A stretch of DNA of 14,927 nt from UBA11606 sp039815945 (GTDB lineage Bacteria; Actinomycetota; Acidimicrobiia; Acidimicrobiales; Aldehydirespiratoraceae), in NCBI GenBank assembly GCA_039815945.1, contig JBCBYI010000096.1:1-14927 (forward strand). The letters are read 5' to 3'. Position numbers and translations under genes: made by a program. The notes beneath the pieces are model-generated. The model ran no database searches. It worked only from the letters and a program-made list of their open reading frames with translations, and was not told the DNA's origin. Of the stretch, positions 14,361 through 14,927 are shown piece by piece; within the stretch, counting starts at the first letter, position 1; each line of letters opens with the position of its first letter.

Positions 14361-14408
14361 GGTGTCCGGGCCCGGCACCGTCGTGCGCAGCGGGTGGTTG
14401 ACCCGCTG
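14361..14408 (+). terminator. Two tandem hairpins after the second SDR gene
   Basis: First, GGTGTC...GGCACC (14361-14379) with one G-T pair around a CCGGGCCCGG core begins 3 nt after the stop codon. Second, CAGCGGGT (14388-14395), loop GGTTG, ACCCGCTG (14401-14408) is a perfect 8-bp stem followed by TT. The order suits a terminator with a backup. A smaller stem, CGCCG/CGGCG, lies at 14423-14436. Nothing coding was seen between 14358 and 14463. Confidence 0.55.
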
Positions 14409-14457
14409 TTCGGTGTCGTCCTCGCCGCCTTCGGCGTGCGGCTGCTGCGAACCGACG

Positions 14458-14463
14458 GCTAGC
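14458..14463. other. Candidate target-site sequence GCTAGC at the IS left end
   Basis: GCTAGC fits the NCTAGN insertion preference known for IS481 and abuts the TGTAGA that I take as the IS left end. Whether it is duplicated at the right end cannot be seen, because the element continues past the window. Confidence 0.5.
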
Positions 14464-14494
14464 TGTAGATCCCAGTGACGTTGGTCAGGTGAGT

Positions 14495-14547
14495 GGGTCT
14501 CCTTGAGACTCGGGGGTGCTGAAGCCACCCTCACCTCAAGGAGACCC
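14495..14547 (+). repeat. 13-bp stem sequestering the transposase ribosome-binding site
   Basis: GGGTCTCCTTGAG (14495-14507) is perfectly complementary to CTCAAGGAGACCC (14535-14547), which contains the Shine-Dalgarno AAGGAGA and ends directly before the GTG start. A smaller GGGTG/CACCC stem can form in the loop. RNA reading in from outside the IS would hide the ribosome-binding site. Confidence 0.75.
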
Positions 14548-14927
14548 GTGAAGCTGCACGGTAACGCCCGTCTGACCCCGTATCAGCGTGAGCTGTTGTG
14601 TCATCGAGTCCGCCGCGATCGTTGGAGAGTTGCCGCGGCCGCGCATGCAGCTGGGTGCTCAGAGCGCACCGCCTATCGATGGCTGGCCCGCTTCGATGCC
14701 GGCGAGAAGCTCGAGGATCGATCGTCGGCGCCGGTCTCGGTGCCGAACCGAACCCCGCCCGATGTCGAAGCCGCGATCGAGAAACTCCGGCGGCTCCGTT
14801 TCACCTCGACGCGTATCGCGGCCGAGCTCGGCCTCGCGGTGTCAACGGTGTGCGCGGTGCTAACCCGCATCGGCTTGAACCGGTTGTCAAAGCTCGAGCC
14901 ACCCGAGCCTCCTAACCGATATTGCCG
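14548..14927 (+). CDS. IS481-family transposase, N-terminal part (partial)
   Basis: About 126 residues are visible from GTG 14548, chosen because AAGGAGA (14538-14544) lies just upstream and the protein then starts KLHGNARLTPYQRELL, the family's usual opening. Two helix-turn-helix units can be seen: about 10-50 (RVAAAAHAAGCSERTAYRWL) and about 75-112 (RFTSTRIAAELGLAVSTVCA), joined by EDRSSAPVSVPNRTPPDVE, a linker common in IS481 proteins. These bind the IS ends. The DDE catalytic domain lies beyond the window, so activity cannot be judged. No frameshift is present in the visible part. Confidence 0.88.
   Translation, partial: MKLHGNARLTPYQRELLCHRVRRDRWRVAAAAHAAGCSERTAYRWLARFDAGEKLEDRSSAPVSVPNRTPPDVEAAIEKLRRLRFTSTRIAAELGLAVSTVCAVLTRIGLNRLSKLEPPEPPNRYC

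Larger units (their letters stand above)
14464..14927 (+). mobile_element. IS481-family insertion sequence, left part
   Basis: The left end is placed at TGTAGATCCCAG (14464). It is followed by an untranslated leader with a long inverted repeat and the start of an IS481-type transposase gene, cut by the window edge. The left end is inferred from the TGT start typical of the family, the adjoining CTAG target and the distance to the gene. The right end is not available for comparison. Confidence 0.75.

Overview
This window is a high-GC chromosomal stretch that looks like an actinobacterium, most plausibly of the Acidimicrobiia (Ilumatobacter-like) branch. That placement is an inference. It rests on the strong G/C third-position bias, a threonine-rich linker in an exported protein, several genes that appear to be transcribed without a leader (a TAnnnT box 6-8 nt before the start codon and no Shine-Dalgarno), and an ECF42/DGPF sigma-factor pair. 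No rRNA, tRNA or CRISPR array was seen.

Left part (1-7730). A two-gene minus-strand unit encodes a degenerate histidine-kinase-like membrane protein followed, with a GTGA overlap, by a secreted protein cut by the window edge. Divergent from it is a membrane-bound GAF-GGDEF diguanylate cyclase, with a perfect 12-bp palindrome between the two units. Then come a small basic SHOCT-like protein preceded by overlapping inverted repeats, a convergent engB-aldo/keto reductase pair coupled by an ATGA overlap, and, divergent from engB across a 10-bp inverted repeat, a GGDEF-EAL protein with all signature residues. An SDR oxidoreductase follows it. The two cyclic-di-GMP proteins lie about 2 kb apart. 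The second keeps the RxxD product-inhibition site and the first does not.

Middle (7731-11330). On the minus strand lie an O-acetylhomoserine sulfhydrylase (MetY) gene and, upstream of it, a YceH/DUF480 gene. Both have leaderless-type promoters. Divergent from YceH is an exported, threonine-linker family 3 glycoside hydrolase of the NagZ type with an altered signature loop.

Right part (11330-14927). A minus-strand unit runs from a DGPF/YCII-domain protein to an ECF42-type sigma factor and then into a decayed transglutaminase-like pseudogene. Upstream of the DGPF gene is a TGTCGA-N17-CGTC element that fits the recalled ECF42 promoter signature, suggesting autoregulation. Divergent from it is a second SDR gene followed by two terminator-like hairpins. 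The window ends inside an IS481-family insertion sequence. Its left end (TGTAGA) directly follows a GCTAGC that fits the NCTAGN target preference of IS481, and its transposase ribosome-binding site is buried in a 13-bp stem.

Most genes are housekeeping or regulatory. The most notable items are the ECF42 promoter-plus-pair, the multiply damaged transglutaminase gene, the IS481 boundary with its sequestered ribosome-binding site, the leaderless gene set, and the inverted repeats in the divergent control regions.
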